DNA of 64,000 bases from Cephalotrichum gorgonifer (taxonomy: Eukaryota; Ascomycota; Sordariomycetes; Microascales; Microascaceae). The position numbers were made by a program, and so were the translations under genes. The stretch spans positions 1,302,001 through 1,366,000 of the forward strand of contig ONZQ02000008.1 of assembly GCA_900312665.1 (NCBI GenBank), given 5' to 3'. The notes under the pieces are model-generated. The model saw nothing but the letters and a program-made list of their open reading frames with translations. It did not search any database and was not told the DNA's origin. Shown piece by piece: positions 1 to 10,754 of the stretch (positions are counted from its first letter, which is position 1; each line of letters opens with the position of its first letter).

Positions 1-351
1 GAAAGAATGAAAACTCAGCTACACCTTCTTCCACTGCGATCAAATTCCAGTCCAGTCCTGTTAAAATGGCATCTTCCAACCATATGCAAGCCTCAAGACC
101 ATTACCATACTATCTTCAGCCCATTTTGATACAAACATTGTGTTGTATCATGATCTACCAACAAAGATCACCAGCCCTCTTTTTAAAATATATCTATCAC
201 AGCCTTTATCAACTGGAACTCAGGTACCCTGTACAAAGTATAGACCTTTTTGTTTTTACATATCCAATGTAGTTCTTCCTATGTCTTAGGTCCTTCATAA
301 GCTGATGTTTAACAGGGAGGCGAAGCCCTATACCGCCTATATTAGCTATGT

Positions 352-560
352 TTCCTAATAGCTGCAATCTCAGAGCTCATGTATTGTATACTATTACCCA
401 AAGCCCAAAACCATCAATGAATCGAGTTAGGATCCTCCTTCCACCTGCAGCTCTATGGACGGCAGGAAATAGATAAGCAATAACCGCTTGATCTGGGCTG
501 TGAGGATCCTCAGGGTCGGCATCGAATGCTAGGTTTAGAGCTTTCTTAGTGAAGATATCA
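352..560 (-). pseudogene. Relic of a zincin-like gene (partial paralogue of 8414-9418)
   Basis: On the minus strand this piece encodes a stretch with DADPEDPHSPDQA, a PAVHRAAGGRRI segment and a FIDGF segment. These line up with YADPEDPHNPDQA, PGTQRTAGGKRV and FIDDF in the gene at 8414-9418. The DNA similarity continues into the neighbouring intron: both copies carry the same 18 bases just before the repeat (352-369 and about 8556-8573). Nothing matching the upstream HEIGH zinc motif is visible here, so only a tail fragment remains. Differences between the copies look mainly like transitions, which fits decay. Function is lost as far as I can see. Confidence 0.55.
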
Positions 561-908
561 GATATTTTGTTGAGATGTGTCGATACAGCGGACCCTTGCA
601 CGTAGGTCAGCCTCTATTTTGGAAAAGTGGGGTGGGGCAGGGGTCTTTAATGTCCGATATGCAGGAGGCCAAAGGCCACGACTTCCCTGAGGGGGCGAAG
701 GAGGAATCTTGGGGTCCTGAACCAGCAATCTGCACGCTTCCCTCTCTGTCCCAATATCCTGCATCCGCATGCTTTAACCACAATCGGACCCGTTTCTCGC
801 GCAGCTCCCAATAGTTCTTAGTCTACAGTTTTATTTTTCACCAAACCGAGTTCCATCTGACGTCCGGGTTTGGCCGACCCCATCGTAAATCAGCGATTGT
901 TTACCGGC

Positions 909-1690
909 ATGTCGAACAGAAGACTCAACAACGCAACTAGGGCGGACATCTATGGTGACATCTTCGCTCAGGGTACATTTAAGAACGTCTGGCGAGGAAC
1001 CTACACCGAAGGTGCTCGAGCCGGCCAAGCCTGTGTGTCCAAAGAGTTCAAGACTGGATCCGTTTTTGAGGACCATTATTTCGAACAGGAGCTCTCCATC
1101 ATCGGCCGGACCCAGAAGATCATCGATGCCTGGCATGATGCCGATATCATCGAACGTCGCATCGTTCTCAACACTCCAGCGATATGGGAGTACGAGGTTT
1201 CCGGTCACAAGTGCCTCGTGGAGCCCATGATCGAAAACTTCGAAAAATTCAACAGCAACACAGGCTGGGCGGACATGTCGGGCGGGAAGTGGAGTGAGGC
1301 TATGCAGGCACCGAGCCACTTTTCATACCACAACTCTGGTGGCCAATTTCTGTTGTGTGATCTTCAAGGGGGAGCTTATAGGGATGGATAGTGAGTCAAG
1401 CTCTATTTCTCTTCTTTATAGGTCTTCCTACTAAATATTTCTTCCCTAGCATCCTCTCAGATCCAGTCATTATGTCACAGCTTCAGAGCTGTGGTCCGGC
1501 AGATCTCGGCCCTGACGGGATTCGCTCGTTCTTTTCCAGGCATAGGTGTAACACGTTCTGCAGGTCATCGTGGACTAAACCCCGGATCATCGGCCGCGCA
1601 GTGTACCCAATGAGACAGGGGACGAGCATGACGGCGGTACGATTGTCAACGCGTCAGAGTCGCAATCCTTTGAGTCGAGTGCAGGAGTAG
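909..1690 (+). CDS. Alpha-kinase (MHCK/EF2K-type) domain protein
   Basis: Two exons, 909-1390 and 1450-1690, give about 240 aa; the 59-bp intron starts GTGAGT and splits a Tyr codon. The product is almost entirely an atypical alpha-kinase domain. GDIFAQGTFKNVWRG (about residues 16-30) forms the N-lobe start and CVSKEFKTG holds the likely ATP-binding Lys. KFNSNTGW, HFSYHNSGGQ and LLCDLQGG follow, then DLGPDGIRSFFSRHRC..FC with the His/Cys residues that bind structural zinc in this fold. Such kinases phosphorylate Ser/Thr, and fungal members are mostly uncharacterised. The first ATG in frame is at 909. The frame stays open upstream only to a TGA at 858, so an N-terminal exon may be missing from this model. 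No other domain is visible. Confidence 0.8.
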
Positions 1691-2013
1691 CAGCCCATGG
1701 TCTAAGTTCTTTATATCCACGTACCATTGTACTTTTGGGCGGAAATAGTAGTTTGTGAGGGCGGCATTTAATGCCTAAAAAACTCTGCTAAGGTCCTTGA
1801 ACCATTCGATCCTCCCGTTTAGGCAGAGCAACCCCGAGATAGTGCTGACGTCTACCGCCCCCTAACGATATAGGCAAATCATCCCGTTGGGAATAGCTTC
1901 GCCTCGGGGGTGTGTAGAACCGGATTATGGCCGATGCGCCATATGTTACGTACGGCGAGAATTCGAGAGGCCTGGTGGATTTCCTTGACATCCATGATGT
2001 TTTAGTGCAAATT

Positions 2014-2081
2014 TCGTGAGAGAACTAGATTCGTGAGAGAACTAGATTCGTGAGAGAACTAGATTCGTGAGAGAACTAGAT
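2014..2081. repeat. Tandem repeat, 4 x 17 bp
   Basis: Four perfect head-to-tail copies of TCGTGAGAGAACTAGAT lie about 235 bp upstream of the start of the gene at 2317. No function is evident; it may be a minisatellite or a promoter-proximal repeat. Confidence 0.95.
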
Positions 2082-2316
2082 TGCTTACATTCGCTCTCAT
2101 TGCCAGCTTAGGCAGGATGCTCGATAACAAATCGCCTGGCTCGGTTATAATTTGGTGTCTTAGAGCTCTCCCACCCCCGCTGTTCTGGCAGGCGCCCTCC
2201 GAGCTGAGTAATAAGCGGCCAACACAACACGGCACTTTAATAGGTTGTCGAATCCTAACTGCTTGCCTATGGGCGCCTGGAAACTTACCCCTCCCCTCTC
2301 CCACCTCACCACCGCC

Positions 2317-3140
2317 ATGTCATCTCTTAGCTTTCATAAGCTCCGAGCCAACGCTCGGAAGTTGGTCCCTTTTCTCCCGCCGAAGCCTATCTCACCTCTC
2401 ACGGCTAAAGATCAGGATGCGCTACTTATTAACCGGCTTCCCCCCGAACTACGTCAGCTAATCTGGGACACGTACTTCAGTGGACATGCGGTTCACATAT
2501 ACCCTAATGGCGAGAGGATTCGTGGCCGAGAGTGCATTGCAGATGATGACTCGAGGGGCCCTCACTTTGACGTGTGCGGCAAGGCAGATAGCCAATGCAA
2601 CCATATCTCCCTGCTGCTAACGTGCAAGAAAATGTATCTATCCTACATTCCTGTTCGCCGTCCCCGGCTAACCATCCCATTAGCTACTTTGAATGCATAC
2701 GCACTCTTTATGGAAAGACTTTCTTCGACTTCTCACATAGTGTACACGCCCTGATAATCATACCGAAGCGCCTTCCACCGACTAATCTCGCCCTTGTGTC
2801 CCATGTCAACCTTGAGTGGGTAGTCTATCACCCTATATACCTCAACAAGGAAGAGAAAAAGCTTAGCAAAGAAGCCACCCTCTGGGTGGGGATTTGGAAG
2901 GCTCTAGCAGCTATGGAGGGACTTGAGTGGCTGAGAGTCGAGTTGAAGTTTTTCAACCCGTGGGAGACCGAGGCATGGACGGATTTGGAATGGAGTTTGT
3001 GGGAGGGGGTGAAGAAAGTGACGCGTCCTCCGCAGTTCGAGCTCATTCTTCCTTTCCCTGCTGCTGCCTCGACCCAGGAGGAGACACTGCCATGTACCAT
3101 CATCCGAGTAGTAGACCCTCGTCGTGTGGAGGCGGATTAG
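2317..3140 (+). CDS. DUF7730-like (F-box-associated type) fungal protein
   Basis: Two exons, 2317-2633 and 2684-3140, give 257 aa. The 50-bp intron (GTATCT...CTAAC...TTAG) restores a continuous LLLTCKKIYFECIRTLYGKTF block. This is the hallmark of the large fungal family annotated as DUF7730, whose usual core is an LPxELRxxIW motif followed by LLxTCRxIYxE..LLY..NTF. LPPELRQLIWDTYF is at residues 41-54. The rest is a divergent C-terminal region with WVGIWKALAAMEGLEWLRVEL. The chosen ATG has a strong context (CACCGCCATG); another in-frame ATG lies at 2269. No signal peptide or membrane segment is seen. The biochemical role of the family is unknown. Confidence 0.75.
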
Positions 3141-3425
3141 CATCTATTAACAAGGCGGTCGAGGCTGAATATAGACGTGCAGGACAAACTAGAGAATATC
3201 AAAAGAGTGGGTTCAAAAACAGAAGGCAGACAAAGATCACCGCATCTTAAAGGCCATTTTCCTGGTCTTATTGGGACATCATGCGAGATCATTAAAAAAT
3301 GAAGCACCTGTGATTGGAGAATAGTTGACAATTTTGGGAACAGCGCAGAAGTTTCAAATACTCTATTCAAGAAAGCCATCTCTAACGGACGGACGTTGGG
3401 GAACTATTAAGCCGTCAAGACGACT

Positions 3426-4895
3426 TCAAAAGAGCGGTCGTCCCTTGAGGCTGGCGGCATCGAAGGCGCCCCTCTTCTTCTTTTTAGTTTCTGCACTGGG
3501 GCCGTGCACAAAGTTACCATTCTCCTGAACCATACCACCGTCCATTATTAATCCGGAAATAGAGGCAAACAACCCGAGGGAGTCTGGGAGAAGACGTTAG
3601 ATTTGTAGCAGAAGTTATTGGAAACCGAACGGAAACCTTACCGGCGTTCCGGCTTGGCGACCTCTCCCCAGTCCCGGTAGACAACTTGCGAGCATTCTTC
3701 CATCCTAGGAATATAATGTTAGGTTACTTTCTTCCTTCAAGGACGCACACAGCCCACAAACTCACCATAGCCCCCGAACCCGTCAAGGTCGGCCTTCTGT
3801 CCTCCGCGTCGCGTATGGGTGAGCTTTTATTCCTGTTAGTTATGTATCATGGACGTGTGATATCGCTGGGTACCTACTTCGTGCACTATGACCTTCTCAT
3901 AAAGCTGGAATAAATCAACGGGCGTATACATGGCCCAAGTTGCAAATTTATCCAGCTTTAGCTTCGAAATCATAGAACCAATTTTCCCACCCCCAATCTG
4001 GGTTTGCCACTGGACTTTCTGCTTCATAGCGTAATCGAGAAACCAAGGGCACATCTGGACGATGTCCGGTTTCGAGGCATCAGTCGGTACCATTGTCCAG
4101 GCGAGGGCGCCAGAGCACTCGAACTTGGCCTTGAGAAACTCGCCGATCGCTAGAAGCACAGCACTTAATAATAGTACCTCCTAGCGCAGAACACAAGGAG
4201 GGGACATCTGGTATGCATACATTTGTCAAAAAATCTGTTCTTCCTTCCCTCTGTTATGCGATCATGCGTGCAGTAGACGCGCTGACAGTTTTCATTAATA
4301 CCTCCGCTACCAAGGGTCGCCCATTCGGCTTGGAAAGGGACCCGACCGAAGACTTACAACATCGGCGAAGGGGCCGCCTTGAGGTTCTTGCCCTTCGGGG
4401 ACGGGGGTTGTGTTCTCAATCACTCCCTGAAGGGACACTGTTCCGGTCCTAGTAAGCAAAAAGCCATCTATCAAACAGGGGGAAGCCGAAATTTCTGCTG
4501 AGGAAGAAACGCACTTCGCACGGCGTTGCGCACCGTTGCACCGTTGGAAAACAACCAGTCAAAGACCTGGTCCCCGTCGAGGCTTTGGTGCTCCGCTGTA
4601 TAGCTCTCACCAAAGGTTGCGAGGGCATGGGCACGCGTGAACCCCTCAGTGAGAAAGGCACGCTGAGCGTCATTACCTGGTGTCATGAGAATCTGACCAT
4701 GCTCGTTAGGTGAAGGACGTTTGGTGGCTTACTATACCACTGTTAGAAGGTGCCTTGCGCGTGATATAAAAGACGATGTGAAGGAGCTTACCAGTCACCG
4801 TCAATTACGTATCCAGCGTGGCATTGCTGCGTGAAGAGGACCGCTAAGGCCAGCAGTGCAAAAAGCCTGGGCTTGAGAAAACCGAACGACACCAT
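3426..4895 (-). CDS. Secreted zinc metallopeptidase (HExxH), intron-rich
   Basis: I assembled nine exons: 4792-4895, 4733-4739, 4515-4692, 4358-4437, 4221-4281, 3878-4149, 3766-3823, 3642-3704 and 3426-3583 (about 326 aa). The product starts with a signal peptide (ALLALAVLFTQQCHA, about residues 10-25). A mid region has CPWFLDYAMKQK and DLFQLYEKVIV, leading to HELTHTRRGG at 233-242. Then come DLDGFGGYGWKN and NADS, the usual C-terminal landmarks of fungal secreted HExxH peptidases related to the M35 / lysine-specific metalloendopeptidase clan. The zinc motif is split by an intron between HE and LTH (3824-3877), so no single open frame shows it. The 7-bp exon and the 4438-4514 intron are the weakest parts. 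The role is probably extracellular protein breakdown. Confidence 0.75.
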
Positions 4896-5894
4896 CGTTT
4901 TGGAAGGTCCAGAGTAATTGTGAAGAGAGGGCTTGGTCTGGTCACTTGGTCGAACTTGGGCAGTGAGGGGGCCAAGCAAAGACCGTGGGGGCGAGAGATA
5001 TTAAGGGAAAGCGCGATATGTTTCCACGGAGGTACCTCCTCGCCCTGGTAAGCGAATGTGGCAATCGGCCTCGCTTTGTCGAGACTCGGGGGTGATTTGG
5101 GCACACCGGCGGCACACGACAGAGGACAATACTACGCCATGAGGAATATCAAGGTACCACTATTTCCGTCACAAGCCAACCAGCCGCCCCGGTTGAGCAT
5201 AGCCCCTTTAAGACTAAGATTAATAACCTGTCAACAAGCTTAAAATTTATCTGCTTCGCCCAAGCCTTGGATCCTTCGGTGCCGTTGTGGGTCCCTCGGG
5301 ACGTTTGACGCTTACCCCAGTTGGTATGACAGGACAGGCGGCACAGCCACAAGATGTGCTATTATTAGCGTGAGATTTGAATGGAGCGATAGGCGCTGAA
5401 GATTATACGGCAGGAAGGAGGATCGAGCAATAGGAAAATAGTAGTACCATAGCAGAGGAACGACCAATGGACGGCGCTGTGAGGTAGTAACGAAGGATTC
5501 ACATGAAGTTAATCCTCTCGAGCCAACCATGTAACGGAGGATCCATACGAAGTTAATCCTGTAGGGCTACTCATGCTGACAGGGGCGGTAAGCGAAGACT
5601 AGCTATTTGCTGGCCCCGATCCTACAGCACATGCACCCCTGGCGGCGTCTGGAAGCCCGAAGTACATCGTGAAAACTGCACTTTCAGTCAGTCCATGCTT
5701 GGCGCTTCCGGACCACAAGCTACGAGGTAATTAAGAGGCGCAGTCTGGGGGAGGCTCGGACGTAAACATGCACCAAAACTCCTACGCCATTTAAATCTCC
5801 AAGAAGCCCCTGGGATTTACTCGCTCCCCGTAGGATTGCACAGCATCCCCCCGCGCACCGGCCGCCGACTGCCCTAATCCATCGGAACTTCAAC
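4896..5894. other. Divergent promoter region between two secreted-protein genes
   Basis: About 1 kb separates the start of the metallopeptidase (minus) and the start of the 616-aa secreted protein (plus). No gene is visible. An imperfect 26-bp direct repeat sits at 5491-5516 and 5535-5560, both ending GAAGTTAATCCT. The two genes could share regulation, but I recognise no specific site. Confidence 0.5.
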
Positions 5895-8109
5895 ATGTAT
5901 AGGCACGCGACTCTACTTCTCGGCGCCGCCCTATTGGGCCTGGCTCAGGCCCAACACGCTACTATTACCCCCCCTCCAGGCCCTCGGCCTACGGCTGCTC
6001 CTGCGAGAATACCCAAGCGCGATATCGAAATCCACCAGGACTATGGGGCCCCTATCGGCGTGGACACGAACTATCTCCAACAGGACGGCAGCACCACAAA
6101 GGTATGATCCCCCGCGATTGCCATAGTCTTAAGATGTCGTGGTGCCTTTACCTTGCAAGGCTAACTGGGCGATCGACAGTGGATCGGTGTCAACACAGAA
6201 TACTTGACTGAGGAGACACGGACTACTACCATTGACAATGTTGAGACAACGACTGTGGTTAAGCCGCAGCTAGCTGTCGTCACTGCAACTGTGGCCTCCG
6301 AAGGAGTCGAAGTCGGTGATGTCACTGTGCTCATTTCCGATTCACTCCAAGACCAGTTGAACAATATCGTCAAGGAAGCCGCAGCGTCTTGTGCTGCACC
6401 GGCCAAGCTAAGGAAGCGCGATGGTGAGTCTCGACTAGGTCGCATTGTTCACGAGGAAAAAAGCGCCGCTGATCATTTGCTTTTCTTCTCTAGGTGCATG
6501 TATGATCAGGGCCATGCAAGGAGCCGCACAGGACGATGGAGCTCTTTCCCTCGTCAACCCGGCGGAGTGGGAGGCCTTCGCTCTTGAGCTCTCGGAGAGG
6601 GCACCCGAGATTATGCGCGCCGCCTTCCAGGTCCTCGCGACTCAGGTGCAGAGGAACAGATTCGCGATCATGATAGCTGCCGCGGGCACGGCTGGAGGTT
6701 TCGCGGCTGAGCCCGTCGTCGAGGTCGCTCACAAGTTCCTCTTCGGCCAAGGCAAGTTTGGGGGTGAGAAGTCGGGCGACAACAATAATAATAACGACGA
6801 GCCATCGAAAACGTCGAAGCCGGAGAGCTCATCGACTTCCATGTGTGATCCGTCGGGTACTGTTGACGAGAACTCGGTACGTATTCTTGTCGCCTAAACG
6901 ATTCTGTACTAGCGTGAATGCTGACACCCCTGAAGCCAGCATGTGATGACGAGGATTGTAAAGGCACGGACAAGGTTTGCCAGGCGGATGTAAGTTTACT
7001 CCTTTCTTCCATCCATATCCGGCCCTTCCGCTGACATTTCCCATCCAGGGTGAGTATAAGAACTGCCCTTGCGCCAACTGGGTCAGCGCGATGTACGAAG
7101 GCCACTTTGACAAGGCGTGGGCGGACGCACAACAGGCGATCCTCCTGGAGCTTGAGGCCGCCCTACCGGACGTCATCCCACCCCAGTGTTTCCGTAACAC
7201 CTATGGCGACAACTTCGCTGGCGAGCCGCAGGCCGAGCCATCTGCTTTCTGCCGTTGCTCAAGTATGGCTGGCAACGGGATGACGGAGGGTAATTACGCG
7301 ACTATGACGGGAGAAGGCGATGCCGCCTGTACATACGCTACTATGCCGACCCAAACAATCGAAATCACTATGAAGCCCAAGGAGACCGGCCCGGTTACTT
7401 CCTGCAGATGGGAGTCAAGGTAAGCAGAGCGCGTCGCTACCTTTCCCCCCTTACTTTACCCACCTCGGCCTGAATACAAGAGAGCCCTTTAAGCTGACAC
7501 ACAAACTCTCCCTACAGCGATGGCCTGGAGCCGTATTGCACATGCAATGACGACAAAATGCACGGCTCCATTGTAACTAAATACCAGGGCAAGGAAACAA
7601 CCGTCTGCCCTGACGCAACCGCCACGATGACCGAGTTGGAAACGCCTACCGCGGAGGCGCTCAATTGCTATCCGACCCACGGCAGCGGCGAGGTCGAAGA
7701 GTTCTTCAAATTCTGCAACTTCAACAGGGATCAACTTTATGATGCCTGCCGACAGGAAATCAACGGCGACGGCGGTATATCCCTGCAGTGCAACCAGCCT
7801 ATCAAGGATATCTGGAACCCTCTGCCTCATTACTACAACGACTTCAAAATTACATTCGAAAGGGCGGATAACGCGCCTGATGACTGCAAGTATGTTTTCT
7901 CGCAGTATATGGATATGAGTCTCGACGACCCCTATCACAAAGACGTTCCGCTCCGGGTCGATGCCTTCTGTATTCCGGTGCTGCAGGAGATTGTGAATAA
8001 GTGCACGTGGAATGGAGGTGAGGCTAAGAACCCGTGTGGGACGTTCAAATTCCAGTCTTGTGTTAAGGATAAGGGGTGTAAGTGGGGGGACCCTGGTTTC
8101 AATGGCTAA
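5895..8109 (+). CDS. Large secreted cysteine-rich protein of unknown function
   Basis: Six exons (5895-6101, 6180-6423, 6494-6876, 6936-6989, 7049-7419, 7518-8109) give 616 aa. All introns have canonical borders and the frame is continuous. The protein begins with a signal peptide (LLLGAALLGLAQA, about 7-19) and a Pro-rich segment with two KR sites that could be processed. A Thr/Val-rich domain follows, then an alpha-helical part. Next is a low-complexity linker with five consecutive Asn (about 6780-6795), and then a cysteine-dense C-terminal half with CDDEDCKG, CPCANW, CFRNTYG, FCRCSS, CTCND and CKWGDPG. The regular Cys spacing suggests several disulfide-bonded modules. I do not recognise the family; it could be a cell-wall or host-facing protein. 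The short 54-nt exon 6936-6989 uses the acceptor CCTGAAG, which keeps the frame. Confidence 0.75.
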
Positions 8110-8413
8110 TCGCCAGCTGCATTCTGCTTGTCCTTAGAGTTAGGAGTTAGGAAAAGGTTTACAGAGAAACGTGGCCCTGGGCTTTTATTCACCTTGAAAA
8201 GAAGACGCAAGTGAGGTTGATTACAGCACGTAAAGCTTATAATTCCCCAAATCCCCGACTTGTAGCACACCCAAGCGCAGAAACGACGAAAAATGAGGAG
8301 GCACAGACACCTGGACCTCCCCATGTGTCCCTTTTATCCGCCTATCACCACCAATCTTCGAGTTAAGATATCGCCAGAGAATGACCACTCCTCTTCCAAA
8401 ATGCATCCAGCCT

Positions 8414-9418
8414 TCAATAGCTAGGGCTCGGATGTCCTCCACGAAGTGTAGACATTTGCTTACTGATCCGAGATAGTTGTGCCCGGGTCTGAGGCTCTTC
8501 GTGCCCTGATACTTCGATAGGTAGGCGAAAACCTGTATCCACTACGTCAGTCATATATCCTAATAGCTGCAATCTCTGGGCTTATTACATACCATTAACC
8601 CCAGCCACGAAGTCATCAATAAAGCTGGCTGGGACCCTCTTTCCACCCGCAGTCCTCTGGGTTCCAGGAAACAGATGGGCAATTCCTGCCTGATCTGGGT
8701 TATGAGGATCCTCGGGGTCGGCATAGAAATCTATGATCCCCCCGAAAGCCCGAAGCTCCAAAAAAAAAACAGCTTCCCCTCGGGTCTTGGGTATTTTTGT
8801 CATAGGAGGACTTCGCCCTCGAGCCTTTCCAGTCAGATAGCCAACGAATAAATGTCCGATCTCATGAGCCGTCGAGATAAGCATCTGGAACATGAAAATA
8901 TTATACTGGGCGACGTTCCGGGTCTGTGCCATGTTGTCGATGATCTATTACCATGGCCTCGGTCAATATAATGGAACTATTATCCTAAAGACGAATCTTA
9001 CCGTCCTGTTAAGCCGTAAATGTCCAGCATCCTTGGGACTGAAGTCAGTCAAGTTTGAGGTCGGGCTACCCCAGGTATATCGGAAAATAGAGGCTTCCTC
9101 GGCTAGATTGATCAAGTGGACGAGAGGGAAGTCTGCCCTCATCTTGTCAAGGAAGTAGCCGATATGATCGCTCAATTGTGTGAGTTCAGGGTCGGTTCTT
9201 GGATACAAACATGTCTGGTTATCACCCCAGCATTGAATTATGATTTCTCGCCCTAGATCACAGAGGGCTTGGCGGGCTTGGGGGCTTTGGAGGACCAGGA
9301 GACCACGATCAACTATCGATCGTACTGTTCGGTATCACGAATCAGTTGGGTTGAGCGGCCTGGCTTCCGTCGCAATGCCATCATAGACTTTCAAACCTGG
9401 GATGCTTGCTGCACTCAT
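8414..9418 (-). pseudogene. Zincin-like (HEIGH) secreted-type protein, interrupted by one in-frame TGA
   Basis: Three exons can be followed on the minus strand: 9004-9418, 8593-8944 and 8414-8532, with clear introns (GTAAGA...TAG; GTATGT...CTGAC...ACAG). The product contains AHEIGHLFVGYLTG, a zinc-peptidase-type HExxH motif, followed by FGGIIDFYADPEDP and a FIDDFVAG tail. A TGA at 9335-9337 interrupts the first exon, 27 codons after the ATG at 9418. The same frame continues without other stops for more than 40 codons on both sides, so CGA to TGA is the simplest explanation. No signal peptide is visible at the ATG used. A shorter relic of the same gene lies at 352-560. Either a recent pseudogene or a gene whose true start or exon lies elsewhere. 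Confidence 0.55.
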
Positions 9419-10754
9419 ATTAAATGGAACCCAGTTTGAGGATGATTTGAAAGCCGTGTGGGATACGAGGAATAGGAATTCGTAGGAGACGACATGGTGA
9501 AGTTGTTATAACAGGGTATCTTTGAAATACACATCCTGTGGTTGATCTATGATACGTCCCTTGTTCAGGTATTCTAGTATTGTTCAAAAAATAACTTGCT
9601 GCCTCACATGCGGAGGGTCGATATAGAGACTGTGACTTTTTCCAATTCTATGCCGGAATGAAGTGTCCAATGGGCAATCCATTGAAGCCCTATTGTAGAA
9701 TACCTATTATGGAAGATCAATTGTAGAATACACATTGGCTGTTTTTGCCGTTTTAAGATGATTAGCTAGTAAATAGATTCGAGCCAGTTCAGCAGAGCTT
9801 GAGGCGTAGGTCGCTAGTCCCCTACTTCGAGTTTCTTAATATAAGATTAGCCAGTTAATTCGAAACGAGTCGGAATGGACAACAGGGGCAGGATTACTCT
9901 GGGAGTGTAAGAGGTAATCCAGGAAGCAGGATGTCCCCCTGTCTTCCAGCAGAGTATAGAATCCCCTATAGTACAGTGAGGTGATGCAGGGGAACCCGGC
10001 ATCAGGATTCTGAGCCCGACAGGGCAGCTCGAATCCTCATCCCAGGGAGGAAGCTCGTGAACGAGCTTACTCCCAAACTCGTGATCTCAACCTCAAGAAA
10101 TAAGAGAACCGAGAGTGGCTCAGCTTCGAAACTCGGGATTCAGACTGCCCATAGGCTGATCAACAATCTGCCCAAACCTCAGGTAGATAAGTCTAGAGAT
10201 GAGCCCGGGAGGGCTCATCAACGTCACAGGTCTCGGAGTGAGGGTATTCGGTATCAAGGTCACATCCTTAGAGCCGAAGCTACAGTCCCGGGCTCACATA
10301 CAAGCTGTACAATCGGGTCAATGAGGGAATCGAGATCAAGAGCTTATATTAGAGCCCCCAAGGGGCTATATCAATGAACAAGAAGTCTAGGATCGTACTG
10401 AAGGAGTGTGTGTTGTCCTCTGAACAAAAGCTCAAAAGAAAAAAAAGGGGGGGTCTAAGGCTCTTATACCAAATCCGAGCCACCAGGCCGGGCTCCTCCC
10501 CGCTCCGAGCCATCGGATTGGCTCCTATGTGCCCTGCCCCACCTCAACAGTACATGGCACGATGTATATAACTTAACCTACTAGAGGCAGTCATATCACC
10601 TAGCACCTCTAATCTCTAAATTAAGCTATCGCGAGAGAAAGCACATCATAACAACAGGGACCGTGATTGGACAGAGTAACGAACAGCTATATAGACAAGG
10701 ACAGCTTATAGAGGGTCTACCTCAGTCGCACCATCGAGACCTATCCTCATCCAT
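9419..10754. other. Gene-poor stretch with several GC-rich palindromes
   Basis: No convincing gene. Between 10051 and 10370 there are several short perfect inverted repeats: AAGCTCGTGAACGAGCTT at 10051-10068, ATGAGCCCGGGAGGGCTCAT at 10199-10218 and AGCCCCCAAGGGGCT near 10353-10367. The hexamer GAGCCC or its complement recurs. A poly-A/G run lies near 10437-10453. It may be an old non-coding repeat or a transposon fragment; no terminal repeats or coding remnants were seen. Confidence 0.4.

Noticed and set aside
831..1319. Long minus-strand open frame opposite the alpha-kinase
   Set aside because: Shadow of the kinase exon; the plus strand carries all domain motifs and the intron.
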